Shown here in pieces: positions 10,817-23,127 of a DNA stretch of 64,000 nucleotides. The first letter of the stretch is position 1, and every line of letters begins with the position of its first letter. Where the stretch lies: positions 316,505 through 380,504 of the forward strand of contig FJUW01000014.1 in the NCBI GenBank assembly GCA_900074885.1, read 5' to 3'. Origin of the DNA: Rhynchosporium graminicola (taxonomy: Eukaryota; Ascomycota; Leotiomycetes; Helotiales; Ploettnerulaceae). The notes below the pieces were generated by a model. The model worked only from the letters and a program-made list of their open reading frames with translations. It was not told the origin of the DNA and did no database searches. The translations under genes were made by a program, and so were the position numbers.

Positions 10817-12204
10817 CTTATTAGATAATATAGTATTATATTAGGAATATTATAGCTATATAACTATATTCTTAGTATAGACTAAGTAATTAAGAGAGTT
10901 ATATTTAGTAATTACTAATATAAGTATAGTTAACTAGCTAGTAGAAGAGAGACTAGCGCTATCTCTTTAATAATAACGCTAATAAACTCTAGCTAGTTAA
11001 GTTAGGTTCTTAGTTAGATAGAACCTAAGAATTATCTTAGCTAGATAAATAATATTTAGGAATAGCTACTCGAACTATATAAGAAGTTCTTAAAATTATT
11101 CGAGGATCTATAAGATATAAGAGCTCTACTAGAGTATAAGCCTTAGGATTATAAGATAAACTTTAAAGATAGATTTATACTTATTATAAAGGAAGTTCGC
11201 TACTATAACTATAATATTATAAGGATACTTAAGGAGTATTAGGAGTTAGATATAAAGAAAAGATAGATTCGGAAATCTAAGTTACTATATATTATTAATA
11301 TACTAATAGTTAAGAAAGCTAGAGACCTTAAAAGGAGACTCTATAGAGACTATCATATAATTAATAGTAGAACTATAAGGAATATATACCTTTTACTAAA
11401 TATATAGTACTTATAGGATAAGCTAGCTAAAGTAAAGATATATACTAAGTTAGACTAATAAAATGTATTTAATTTGATTCGGATTAAGAAGGGATATAAA
11501 TAGAAGATTACTTTTATATTACCCTTAAGGTTATAAGAATATATAGTAATACTATTCGACTTAACTAATACTCTAGCTATAAATTAGAGATAAAATAATA
11601 ATATTCTTAAGGATTTTATTAGAAAGTTAATTAAATATTATCTAAATAATATCCTAGTATACTTAGAAATTATCGAGGTATACTAAGGTTATATTACTTA
11701 AGTTATAAAAGCTTTCTATAAAGTAGACTCTATATTAAAGTTTTCGAAATATAAATTCTTAGTTAAATAAGTAACTTTTCTAAGATATATTATTTACTTA
11801 GAAGAGATAAGTATTAATTTAGAGAAAATAAGAGCTATAAAGGAATAAGAGTCTCTAAAGAATATTAAGGATATATAGTTATAATTAAGTTTCGCTAACT
11901 TCTATTAATAGTTTATTAGAGATTATTCTAAGATTACTAAACCTCTTACGAATTTAATAAGAAAAGGTATTCTTTTTATATAGTTTAATTAATATAAGTA
12001 TACTTTCTAGTGAATTTTTAAAGAATTTATAAAGGAATTAATCTTATATAGTTTTAATAAAGGAAAAGAAAGTATAATAGAAATAGATACTTCTAATATT
12101 TATATTAGTATAATATACTTATAGCGAGATAACGAAAGATAATTATACTTAATCACTAACTATTCCTATAATTACTACTTTATATAATAAGATACTTCCT
12201 AGGC
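10817..12204 (+). pseudogene. Gypsy-B1 left part: protease end and reverse transcriptase
   Basis: Begins in the protease C-terminus (YSIILGIL, the DVILG.PWL region) and runs through RT: LEYKP.DYKINFK (11130), IIRILKEY, a KKARD...YRDYHIIN block (11310-11360), and KYYLNNILVYL near 11640, where both Asp of YLDD are now Asn. It continues toward RNase H (near 12100-12150), where the known B sequence stops short of the DNA transposon. It aligns along its length with Gypsy-B2 (30950-32290). Gag and the 5' LTR are absent: the left edge is exactly the end of the Gypsy-A1 LTR, so either A1 inserted here and the other half was lost, or the two were joined by recombination. Confidence 0.85.
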
Positions 12205-12639
12205 TACAGTTGGATCGCATCAAATACGACAAAAACCTAGACTTTAAAAAAGTAGGGATATTTTTTTACTAAAAGTTATATCTTTATCTATAGAGTAGTT
12301 TAGCTTCTTTACTTTTTTTATTTTACTAAGTAATTAAAAAGTTATAGTTAAATATATAACGAAAGATATATTTTTCAGATATTTTAGCGGCCTTACTTTT
12401 ACTTTTTATATATCTAATAATAACTTTTTCTACTATTATACTAAAATAAAAAAGAGACCTGTTTTAGAGTCCTTAAAGTGAGATCTATAAGATGTATTAG
12501 ATAGATTTTAAAAATGCTAATATTTTAAAATTAGTATTTTAAGGCTCGAAATACTAAGCGACTGAAAATATCTTCAGCTTAACGTTAATTCTACTTAATA
12601 AAACTATAACTTTAACTACTACTAGTAGTAGTAGACCTT

Positions 12640-13840
12640 ATTACTACTATTATACCTCCCTCGAAGCGTAGTAGAGGTGCTACTCTCGCTAAATCACCTC
12701 CCGGATCGCCTATTCGGCTAATTAAAAAGCGCTCTAATTAAAAAACAACTGAATCTTCGACTTCTTTACCTTTACATTTACGCCCTACGAGACCTACTAT
12801 TACCTCTATACCTACTGCTTTTAATAGTAGTCAAGTCGATAAATCAGAATCCGAGGAGAACGAGATAGAAGCTAGTACTATAGTAATTAGCGAATCAAAT
12901 AGCGAGGAAGAGAGTAAGAGTAAAGAAGAAGAAAATAATATTACTTAAGCGAACGAGTATTTAGATCAAGATCTTATAGAGCTAGGCCCGGATAGGCTAG
13001 ATAGGGAGGAGACCGACGAATCAGATATTAAGAAGGAAGTAAGCGAAGAGTTTAAAACCTCTAAGTACTTTCGTTAGTTAATAATCGATTTAGAAGGTAA
13101 TTTGAGTCTACCTTCTAAAGAAGTTAATATTACGTTAACTCTTTATAAGTTATTTATATTCCTTTTAATAAAGCCTTTATTAATACTATATAAGAGGGCC
13201 GTATATCCTAAAGTATACTATAAGTATCAGAAAGTCAAAACGTACTTAAGAACGTCTATAAGCTTAAAAACAATAAAGTAAGCGTTAAACTAGAAGGTTT
13301 AAAACCCTTATAGTTACTTAATTAACTACTTAAACGAGTATTCGCTTATTCTTTATATTAAGACCTTCTTCTTTTACTCCCGAGTTAGTACTTCCTCTTT
13401 CAGATAACTCAGATAATATCTTTACCGACGAATTAAGCGATAAGTCAAGCGACGAAGAGTTCGATCAAATAGTCGAAGAAGAGCTACGAGCTAAAGACGA
13501 GTCTATTGAATTAGACGATTTAAATAATATTAAGTTTATAGATAGTAGACAAAGCGAGCTCTTATTAGACTCGCTTATCAGAGACTTAGTTACTTTAGAG
13601 CAAAATACTACGCTAAGAACTTATCGAGAAGTACTTACTATAGTGAAAGAAGAGCTTAGTAATAAGCGGGTTAATCTACTTCCTCGTATACGCTTCGAAT
13701 ACTCGCTTATTCAGTAATATATCCAAAACCTCTTGAAAAAGAGTCCTCGTCGAAGTCGAATCGAAGCCTCTTTATTAGTCGCTAAGAGTAATCACCCTAC
13801 CGGAGACAGTAAAACCCTTACCCGGAAGATTAAGTAAATT
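12640..13840 (+). pseudogene. Acidic N-terminal region or upstream ORF of the DNA transposon
   Basis: The plus strand reads as a Ser/Thr- and acid-rich protein: RSRGATLAKSPPGSPIRL-like basic start near 12670, then Glu/Asp/Ser runs (ESEENEIEAS near 12850; SDEEFDQIVEEELRAKDES near 13450), broken by a few stops. A basic stretch follows near 13740-13790. This looks like the variable N-terminal part of the transposase or a small companion ORF upstream of the catalytic exons. No known DNA-binding fold was recognised. The intervening segment 13840-13900 holds a TA dinucleotide run that may lie in an intron. Confidence 0.5.
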
Positions 13841-13845
13841 ACTTC

Positions 13846-13876
<31 letters not shown>

Positions 13877-14732
13877 TAACTTATATATCTAATAGAGCTT
13901 TATATCTCTATTATCGAACCTTCGGCTATTTACTGATCGAAACTCGAGGAGGTAAATAAAAGAATCGTTCTTATCTTGATAACGAAGACGTATTTAAGGC
14001 TTGCCGAGCTTAGTTATTAGCTCAAAAGCTAGCTATAGTCACGCCTAAGGGCTTTCGACACGCTCTTAATACGGAAATTATACCTCGCTTACTCGCTTTA
14101 TCTAAAAAGAGTAAGAAACATTTATTAGGTAATACTTAAGCTAGTAAAAAGCCTAGAGAGTGGAAATCTCTAGGTAAAATAGCTACTTATAAGTAGCTAA
14201 ATCGACTCGGATTTCACGCTACGGAAGAGAAGAAAAGGGTATACGTCGATAGTTACGAGAGAGCTGATATGATCGAATATCGATAGAAAGTTAGTTATAT
14301 CTTCCTATTTAGGAAGTACTTACTTACTAACTGATTTAAAAAGTATTTTTACCTTAAATAGCTCGCTATTAAGCTCTCTCTACGAACTACAAAGAAGATA
14401 ATAGCGGAGTACTATAAGCTATTCCGCCTATTCTACCTATAGGAGAAAAGAAGCACGTGCTTACTTTTCATAATAAGAGTACCTTTCATAGTAAAGAGTT
14501 CTCTAAGCGAATCTAATTAGATAAAAATCAATAAAAACTACTTAGTAAAGGAGTAGGAGCTCTAATTCACGTGTCTAAGTTTATAACTCACGAAGGGAGG
14601 CTTATAAGTAGTCGAAAAGAAGCGAGGAAAATCATTTATCCGGGAGGTACTACTAAGTACTAGAATACTAAGCAACTGCTTATTCAAGTTAATGAATCGA
14701 TCGATATATTTAAAGAAAGATACCCTAATAAG

Positions 14733-14884
14733 GTAAGTACTTACCTGCTTATTTACTTACTTATTTACTTACTTATTTACTTACTTATTTACTTACTTAC
14801 TTACTTACTTACTTATTTACTTACTTATTTACTTATTTATTTACTTACTTATTTACTTACTTATTTACTTACTTATTTATTTAG
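14733..14884 (+). repeat. Transposase intron filled with TTAC/TTAT tetranucleotide repeat
   Basis: Donor GTAAGT at 14733, acceptor TAG at 14882-14884; removing it joins YPNK to IAVFIF in frame, phase 0. Nearly all of it is an imperfect TTAC/TTAT array. The donor itself (GTAAGTACTTAC) matches the repeat phase, so the array may have grown out of the splice site region. Confidence 0.85.
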
Positions 14885-15262
14885 ATAGCTGTTTTTATCT
14901 TTAACTAATTAAGTGCCTACGCTAGTAAAGGAGTAGGCGCTCTAAATGCCTTCGATATGAATCTTATAGAAGGAGGAGCTCTAGAACCTTAAAAGGTTAG
15001 TTATATCTTTCTATTTAGGAAGTAATTACTAATCGAATTAAATAGACGATCTATTTCCCTCCTAATACTAATACTAGACGGCAATTTAGTAAAGGGAGAG
15101 CTATAAGTGCCTCGTAAGAGCTTAATTAGGTTAGAGGCACTAAGACTCTTCGGGATAAGAATAATCTTCCTATTCTCGATATAGAAGGAAATAAACAAAA
15201 GGTTCCTAGACTAGTCCCTAAAGGGCTAAAGACTATTCTTATGGAAAGAGGTTATTTCCCTG

Positions 15263-15328
15263 GTAAGTCTCTCTCTCTCTTTCTCTCTCTCTTTTAATAT
15301 ATATATATATATTAATAATATTTTATAG
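15263..15328 (+). repeat. Transposase intron with CT-run and TA-run
   Basis: GTAAGT donor, a CT microsatellite, a TA microsatellite, and TTTTATAG acceptor. Removal joins the MERGYFP coding segment to the next exon, keeping frame. Confidence 0.8.
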
Positions 15329-15607
15329 CAAAGAAGATAATAGCGAAGTGCGCTAGTGACGCTAAGAAGAAGTATACGCCTATTACGTCTTAGCCTCCTC
15401 GCGTAAAGCTTACTTGTTATTTAGCGAGAATCTTAGCGAGTTATAAAGACTTCTTTAAGCAAAAGAGTGCTTTAGAAGAGCTTTTAGAGGCTAGAGAGCA
15501 TATATATCTCTTTTTACTGAAGTTTTACTGCGAGCTAAACCCGATTGAGATATATTAGGCGTATTGCAAGAATCTCTATCGATAAGTATAGAAAAATAGC
15601 TTCCTAG

Positions 15608-15665
15608 AGATAAGTTACTTACTTACTTACTTATATACTTACTTATTTACTTACTTACTTATTAT
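15608..15665 (+). repeat. Probable third intron, again a TTAC repeat
   Basis: A TTAC/TTAT array lies between two transposase coding segments. The apparent donor reads ATAAGT rather than GTAAGT, possibly a mutated splice site; the acceptor would be the ATAAG or a nearby AG near 15667. Confidence 0.5.
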
Positions 15666-15991
15666 AAGCGAAAGAAGTATACTTGAATTCGCTTAATTCT
15701 TACCCTATCGATATTATACGAAGGTATATTAATAGAGCTTTTCGCTTTATAGATACTTATCGTAAAGGGCTTAGCGTTAAACAGGCTGCGTAGTACGTAA
15801 AGAAATAAAGCGGTTATAAGTCTATATCAGAGAAGTAGATAAAGGAATTTGATATAGTCCCAGAAGGGAATAGCGTAGAAGTAGATGATTTAGCTTAGTT
15901 AATTACTTAGTTAGTTTTATTTGCGATAGCTAGCTTAGCAGTTATAAAAGTGCTTTATATATAAGATATTATACTTAGTATCTTTTTAAAG

Positions 15992-16081
15992 AATAAAAGA
16001 ATAAGACTTTTTATATTTAAAAGTAGATCTACTAATAATAAAAGAATAAGACTTTTTATATTTAAAAGTAGATCTACTAAT
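15992..16081. repeat. 45-bp tandem duplication
   Basis: Two identical copies of a 45-bp unit beginning AATAAAAGAATAAGACTTTT, at 15992-16036 and 16037-16081, in the 3' non-coding part of the DNA transposon. Confidence 0.95.
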
Positions 16082-16385
16082 AATATTAAATTTATTTTCT
16101 TATCAAAAGCTACGTTATATCATTTTCTAAGTTTAGAAGTAAGAAGTTCTTTAAAATATTCATTATAGCCTTATATAAATATATATATATATAAAAAATA
16201 AATTCTTAAATATTTTAGCAGTACTAAGACTTTATATATATAAGTCTTTAAACTCGACGCTAAGCCCGATTAGGATAAAAACTATATTTATAGAGCGCTA
16301 GTAATCAGGCGCATCTTTTGGTTTAGATAGATTATTTATAGTACTTAAATCTTATTTTTGTCGTGTTTGATGCGGTTCAACTGTA

Positions 16386-18192
16386 CTTGTTTTTACTAGC
16401 TCAGTAATCTAAGTAGTATGCGTAGCCTTAAAACGTAATACGCGTATAGATACTAAGGGATACGAAGAACGTATATAAGGATTTTAAGAAATTACTAGTT
16501 AGAAGAGCTCTAATATATTATTAAGAAAGTACTAGCTAACTATAATACTTATATTAAGAATAAGTCTTCTTAATATATATCTTATAAGTAGATAAATATA
16601 GTATTAATACTTCTAATATCTTAGAAATCGATTTTATAGGACTTTATAAGATTATTACTACTATCGAAAGACCTAGTTATAAGAGTTAGCTATAATATAA
16701 TACTTATTATTATAAAAAGACTTACTAAATATATAATCTTAGTACTAGTCTTATCTACTCTTATAGCTAAATACTTAGCGTAAGTATATCTTAAGGAGAT
16801 AATCTCTAAATATAAAGTACTTAAGGAAATAGTGTTAGATCGAGATAAGTTATTTATATTAAAGTTCTAAAACGCTTTAATTAGTTTCCTAGGAATAAAA
16901 AGGAAACTATTAATAGCTTTCTATATTTAGACTAATAGAGAGAACGAAAGGATAAACTAAGTAGTTAAAGTATACTTATACTATTATATTAATTATTAGT
17001 AAAATAATTAGATAGAACTATTACTATTTATAGAGTTCGTATATAATAGCTCGAATATAGAAATGATAAAAGTTATATTATTATTCGTAAATTATAATTA
17101 TAAACTTATTACCTATAGAGAGCTTAATATTATAGTTAAGGATAATAATATAGCTTATATCTAGGTCCAGAATATCTAAGACTTATATAAGGAACTTATA
17201 GAAGAACTACGATTTATAGCGGAGAAAAACGCGTATTATTATAATAAGAACTATACTTAGGAGCTAACGCTATAAGAAAGGGGTAAGGTTTACTTTCTAT
17301 AGAAAAATATTAATATATAGAGCTTAAGTAATAAGCTAGATTATAAGAAACTAAGACTATTTGAAATTGAATAACTTAAAGGACTTTTGAATTATAAACT
17401 TTAGCTATTAGTTATAATAGAGAAAATATTCCTAACTTTCTATATATCCTTATTAGAAAAAGTACTATTAGAAGTACTATTAGCCTTAAGGATATACGCT
17501 AAACTAGTCAACTTACTCGTAGAGTATAATATAGAGGAACTACTAGATTATTAGTATAAAAGAGATATTACTAGATATCTAGTGAAATAAAAGAAAGAAC
17601 TACTTATATTCAGAAAATATATAGGAACTTAAGTTAAGCTTTTATTACTTAGTATTATTAGCTAATTTCTATTAATAAAACCTAGATCTGCTTAGATCGG
17701 GTTAAGATCGAAAGGAAACTTAGATATTATCCCGTTAGAGCTAGGCCGCTCGATACTTAAGAGCTTAATAGTAAGATCAGGAAGCTATAGTAGCTAGTCG
17801 GCGGATTTATCTAGTATAGGATCAGGAGGTAAAGTAATAAGCTGTTTTAATTAATAGGGTCACTAAATGAAATAATAGACCTCTTTTAAGGGAGGACGTA
17901 TGACTAAATAACTACTTATATTATAAGATCTCTTAGTATAAATACACTTAGAATAATAAGCAGATTCTTTAAGATCTAGATAATAAGTATGATATTATTT
18001 TCGATAGAAAGTATATAATTATACTAAACGATCAGCCTTTTCTATATATACTGCGAGTATAATACGCTTTTTTAATTTCTTATAATAGAGAGTTAATATA
18101 TTAAGATTAGTAAAAGGGAAGAATTAACTAAAGGATTAATATCTTTTATATTACAGAAATATAAGGACTATACTAGTATAAGAGAGGGATAG
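16386..18192 (+). pseudogene. Gypsy-B1 right part: integrase and chromodomain
   Basis: Integrase core of a Ty3/Gypsy chromovirus: VIVDRLTKYIIL-type start (reads IIIKRLTKYIIL) near 16710, LDRDKLFI near 16835, NRENERIN near 16925, and FVYNSSN near 17035. The C-terminus near 17520-17660 resembles a chromodomain (EYNIEELLDY followed by a YLVK.K segment). Codons for the catalytic Asp and for Trp are often altered by G-to-A. It aligns along its length with Gypsy-B2 at 46220-47440. A polypurine tract (AGAGAGGGATAG) directly precedes the 3' LTR. Confidence 0.85.
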
Positions 18193-18626
18193 TATTATAT
18201 TTTAAGATTACGTATATTACTTAGATTATATAAGCTAGTAAAGATAAGTAGCTTAGAAATCTTCTTATTAGATAGAAGTAGTAATTATAAGAATAGTTAG
18301 TTAGTAAGGATTCCTTAGGTCCGAGTCACGTGATAAAAGTCTAGCTTAGTAGGAGTCTAGAGATAGGAGTCGGACTCTAATATAGAGGACTCTAAAGATA
18401 GAGGACTCTAGAGAGGAGGGACTCCTAAGAGAATAAAAGTTCTATATAAGACTAGTACTTCTACTATTAGATAAGAGCTTTGTGCTTAAATTTATATAGT
18501 AATTAATACTTACTTATAATATCTTAGTTCTAATTAAGAATTGAAATTCTTATTTACTTTACTTTATAGCTAATATTAACTAATAAGCTTATATATTGTA
18601 TACTAGTCAGAACTAGGAACGTTATA
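18193..18626 (+). repeat. Gypsy-B1 3' LTR
   Basis: Starts TATTATATTTTAAG after a polypurine tract and ends CTAGGAACGTTATA. It shares with the B2 LTRs the CACGTGATA box, the GAGTCGGACT and GAGGACTC block, a CTATATAAGACTAGTACTTCT core (probable promoter region), GCTTAAATT, and the 3' end. The first ~150 bases differ from the B2 LTRs. It cuts into minus-strand Gypsy-A2 immediately to its right. Confidence 0.88.
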
Positions 18627-21600
18627 ATAACTTCTCAATTAAGTCGAATAAGTTATATATAAGTTTCGATAATATATTAATATTAGAAGATATTAAGTAT
18701 ATATAACTTATCTAATTAATAAAATATTCAGCTAATTCCGCGTTAATCCTAAGATCTAAGTAATCTAATAGTAATAAGACTCGAGATCTATTATTCTATT
18801 CTTATTATTCTTATATTTTAAAGTTCTATTCTCTATAGCTAAGGATATTAGCTTTAGTATTATCCTTACTAAGTATATATATAATTTAGAAGTTAAATTC
18901 GAATAGAAATTCTATCTACTTAGCTTACTTTTTAATTAGGACCTTAGTAGTTATAAAGTACTCTAAGGATCGATAGTTCGTATATACGCTAATATAATAT
19001 TATAATAATATCAGTCTAGGTCTCTATTTCCGAAAACTTAATAATAATATATAATTCCTTATTATAAATTTTCTAGTTTAGTTTATATCTATTTAGAATA
19101 TAGAAGTAGAATCTAATAAGATATTACTAGTTATCTTTATATAATTAGAAGATAACTCTAGCTATAATACTATCTGAAGTATTAGTTTCTAGTTTATTTT
19201 AGAATTCTGAGTAGAAATAATATAGTTTCTATACTAATAGTAGCTATTACTTATTAAAAGATCTCTTATAATCGTTAGTGAAATTCTATAGTACTATAGG
19301 CTTAGTAAGTATCGAAAGAGGTTTAGTGATATAGCCGAAATTTTGAATAAATTAATAATAGAAGCTATAGAATCTAAGGAAAGATTATATAATAGTTATG
19401 ATTTCGAGATACTTCTAGTTTACTATTAATATTGCTTTCTTAGAGTCTAGTTCGATTCTATTAGTAATATTTAATATATCTAAGGTATTTAGTCTAAGTA
19501 ATATAGAGTTCGCTTTTCTTAATATCTACTTCTAAGCTAATATATATTAGATATTATAATATTAGTTTAATATACTTTTTGTATTCTTAGATAGATTCTA
19601 TATAGATAATTATATTATTTAAATAAGCTATATAGAAATCGTCTAAATAATCTAATAATATATTATTTATATACTGTTAGTATATACCAAGCTTATTATA
19701 GAGCTTATATAATAATACTTTATATTTATAAGATCTTAAGTAAGTTCGAATATAATATAACCCTCTGATTTAAGATCGATATAAATATAATTAAATACTA
19801 TATAGATATCTAGTTTAGTAAGGACTATATATAGCTTTAGATATATAAGTTAGAAGCTTATTAACTTAAAGAATTAGATATAAGTTCTTATAAGTAATCG
19901 TATTAAGTCTATAATAATTCATATAGAATTATAGACTTTTATTAGCTTTTTTAATAAATAAAATAAATAATATAAAAGGATTTTAGTTAGATTCGATAAA
20001 TCCTTTATTTAAATCCTTTATAGAATACTTCTTAGTTATCTATAGTTCTTTTATAAACTATTAATATAATAGTAAATATATATTAGATAATAGTTTTTAT
20101 AATATGATTTTATTATTATATAGATTATATAATAAAAAGATATTAGAATCCCGCTTCGAAAAGGCCTTCTTAAGAATATAGTATTATTTCGATAGATTTT
20201 TAGCTATAATTTATTTAGTATTTGAATCCTTAGAAGAGTCATTATCTAGATAGTCTTATAAGATATAATCGATCTTATAGATATTAATAAAAAATAATTT
20301 AATATTTTTATATTTTATATTAAAGTAAAAATCTATAATACTAATTTAATAAATCGAAACTAATTTCTAGATCCTTAAGATATAAGTAAAGTACTTATAA
20401 TAGAGCTTCAGTATAAATACTATATAAAATAGTTCAAGAGTAGAAAAAGATTCGAAATCTTTAGTAATAAATAGAAAATAATTAAATAATAAGAATAATA
20501 TATTAATATATTATATCGCTACTATTTAATATAATCGAAATTAATCTAGCTAGTTTATAGCGGAATCCTAAGTATCGATATCGATTAAGTAAGATCGATT
20601 TATAATAGATTTATAAGATAATCGAGTTATGATTATCTTTTTATTATATCGAAAGATAACTAAGTAGCGCTTCGGCTAAAGTAGCTTATAGTTAAGCGTA
20701 TCGAGTTCAACTTAGAAGTATTATATCTATTCAATATTAATAATATTATCTTATTAGCTTAACTTAAGAATAATAAAAAGATATTTATAAATACGCTTAT
20801 TATTAATAGAAAAGTATAAATATATAAAATAAGTTATATAAGTTCTAGTAGATTACTAGACGCTATATATTAGAATAGAATAAGATAATAGTTCGATCTT
20901 TATATCAAGAGCCTCTAATAATCGCTTGATAAGGATATAATTAACGAAAAGATAATCGTTTACTTTAGTAGCTATTAGATTATTTATAAAGACTCTTAGT
21001 TTATTTATACTAATTATAGTCGAGTAGATAAATTACTTACTGCTTATTAGAGAATTAAGATCGAGGTTTAAAAGATTCTACTTATAAAGACTTAGGAAGG
21101 AGTTTTTACTTAGGCTTTATTATTTCCCTCTTATATTAGATTAGATATAAAAAGTATATCTTTCTCTATTTCTTTAGTTATTTCTCTCTCTTCTGAAAAA
21201 TTTATTAATTAGTTATACTTTAAGTAAGTTCAGATAGTTTAACTTAATATAGCTAAGTTATCTATAATTATAATATCTAAGGGATTCCTTAGTCGAGATA
21301 ATAAAGCGTTTTAGTAAACTAGATATAAAAGAAATATTAGCTTATATCGAAGTAGAGAGAGATATATATATATAATATAAGAGTAGTTTATCGAGAGGCT
21401 AAACTTAGAGACTAATAAAGGATAGAGCTAAACGAACTCGTAATAGTAATCGTAGGCTTATAATATTATACTTAGATTATAGCTTTCTTTAGATAAGAGC
21501 ATTTCGAATTATAATAATATTTAATATTAAATAAAGTAGTGATCGAACTAAAGAAGTATAGTTCTTATTCTATATTAGCTTAATAATAAAGACTAAAGTA

Positions 21601-22858
21601 TATAAGAATAATATAATCTTATCTTATATATAAAAGAATCACTTCTTCTTTTAACCTTTTTCTTAGATAATAATACTTTAAAATTAATTATAGAACTTAG
21701 TAAAAGTTTTATAAGTATAGCTAAGTTATTATATTTCTAAGTAATAGAAAGTATTATAATAATTATCTTCTTCTAAACTAATAAGAAAGTTCTCCTCTAA
21801 TAAGAAGATTATTTTATCGCTAGTTTTAAATTCGTTAATAAAGTATTAAGAAGTAAGATATTTCTTCTTTAACCTAGTAATAAGCTCTTATATATGAGCG
21901 CGCTAAGAAAGCTCTATAATATAATAGTTAGTAATTATAGCTAATCAGTCTTATATTAATACTCTTTATTAAAGAAAGATAAGATCTAATCTATTATCTA
22001 AGAGTAGGATCTTCTTAATGAGATAAGACTTCTTAAAATATAACTCTACTAATATAGCTCTAAGTAAAAGCGATAGTTTATTAAGAATAATATACTCTCT
22101 TCTAGTAATATATATTAAAATATAATTTTCTAGCTTATTAAACTCTATTATAATATTTTACTTCTTTAGAGTATATAAAGGTTTTAATACTAGTTCTAAT
22201 TGAAGAACTAAGCATAAGTAAAGGATATCGAAAAGGAACTTATCTAAATAAGTCTATATATTCTAATAAGCTATTCTTTACTTCTTATTCTATTAATTAC
22301 TATAAGATAGAATAAAGTAGATTTAAGTTATCTATAAGAGTAATAAGAGTATATAGCGATTATATTTCTAATAAGTTTCGCTTTTATATTTCTTTCGCTT
22401 TTAGTTAATACTTCTTTAATAAAGTATTAATATTCTCTAATATAAGATAAAAGAGAGTATAATAGATTAAGTTCAAAGGTAAAATAAAAGAAGTTAAGTT
22501 AAGTTCCTTTAGAACTAGATAAATCTTTAGTTTTTTATTTAAGAGCTATAATAGTAGCTATAAAAGAGTATATTAAAGCTATTTCGATAATAATATATAG
22601 AAGTTAAAGTTTCGGGTATTCTTAAGAGTACTTTCTTTAAAATTTATCTATAATTCCTTTATATTAAAGGAATTATTAAAAGAGTATTACGAAGACCTCT
22701 TCTATTATATTATTTATAATAAGCTAAATTAAACCTTGATTTATAGCTATTCCAGAGATCTCTAGAATCTTAGCTATATTAGAGTAGTTTCGAATAATTA
22801 ACTTAGTAATAAGATATTATATTAAGATATCTCTAGCTATCTTAATCTTCTTATTTAA
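18627..22858 (-). pseudogene. Gypsy-A2 gag-protease-RT-RNase H relic
   Basis: Minus-strand chromovirus copy running from its 5' LTR at 23127. Gag occupies about 22850-21050 (no clean zinc knuckle recognised). The protease region is near 20980-20700, ending in a QVELDTLNYKLL-type segment. The RT entry KKAFSKRDSN is near 20190-20150, RT palm YLDDFYIAYLNN near 19660-19620 (second YLDD mutated to YLNN), and RNase H about 19180-18900. From about 20330 rightward on the minus strand it matches Gypsy-A1 (6429 onward). Integrase, chromodomain and 3' LTR are missing because Gypsy-B1's LTR begins at 18626. Stops are dense. A2 retains the original A gag and protease that A1 has lost. Confidence 0.82.
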
Positions 22859-23127
22859 TACAATAATATAAGACTTAGAGTAGTATATAAAAAAGGATAA
22901 AGTAAGTAGGAAAGCTAAGAGCGATCTTATATAATCTACTACTAAGAAAATAAGAAGATAAGAAGAAAAGAAGAAGAGAAGTAAAGTATAAGACCCCTTA
23001 TATATATATGCTATTACTAGTTCGATATCATACTAAGTCGGCTACTAAATATACTAGGGTGCCTGAGGACTCGGGTCCCGGTCCTTATACTTCTATTCAT
23101 ATAATCGTCAGATAAGCTATTATTATA
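22859..23127 (-). repeat. Gypsy-A2 5' LTR
   Basis: 269 bp on the minus strand, the same length as the solo LTR at 40930-41198. It starts TATAATAATAGCTTATCTGA and ends GTCTTATATTATTGTA, with the TATATATATAAGG and TATATAAGATCGCTCTTAGC blocks conserved. Confidence 0.88.

Larger units (their letters stand above)
13960..15840 (+). pseudogene. DDE transposase relic with microsatellite-bearing introns
   Basis: Catalytic part of an ITm-type transposase (cuts and rejoins the element ends). Visible in order: VYVDSYERADMIEYR (about 14239-14283); TFHNKSTFHSKEFSKRI (14468-14515), where the family has HDES, so the first catalytic Asp and the Glu have changed by G-to-A; GALIHVSKFIT (about 14550-14590); AVFIFN (after an intron), where FD is expected, so the second catalytic Asp is Asn; ALNAFDMNLIEGGA (14940-14985); GLKTILMERGYFP (15220-15260); FCELNPIEIY (15528-15560), which keeps the final Glu; and a C-terminal NRAFRFIDTYRKGL (15735-15775). 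Introns are at 14733-14884 and 15263-15328, both GT-AG and restoring frame, with a probable third near 15610-15665. Stops include TAG in place of CAG. It is inactive by sequence. Confidence 0.85.
12207..16383 (+). mobile_element. TA-flanked DDE DNA transposon (IS630-Tc1-mariner type), 4177 bp
   Basis: Terminal inverted repeats of about 36 bp: the left end reads CAGTTGGATCGCATCAAA and the right end, reverse-complemented, CAGTTGAACCGCATCAAA, continuing with ACGACAAAAA. Both ends are flanked by TA (12205-12206 and 16384-16385), the target duplication typical of Tc1/mariner relatives. It carries an intron-containing transposase relic on the plus strand. CpA and TpG are far more frequent than in the surrounding Gypsy-B1, so it is probably younger or less exposed to RIP. 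It sits in Gypsy-B1 between RT/RNase H and integrase. B1 also lacks several hundred bases of RNase H here, so the site was already rearranged or changed later. Confidence 0.88.

Noticed and set aside
14733..14884. TTAC/TTAT array as a satellite or telomere-like repeat
   Set aside because: It has intron borders and in-frame joining of transposase motifs on either side; no TTAGGG-type units are present.
15001..15198. Minus-strand open frame of 65 codons
   Set aside because: Antisense to the DDE transposase exon and spacer; the plus strand carries the recognisable motifs.
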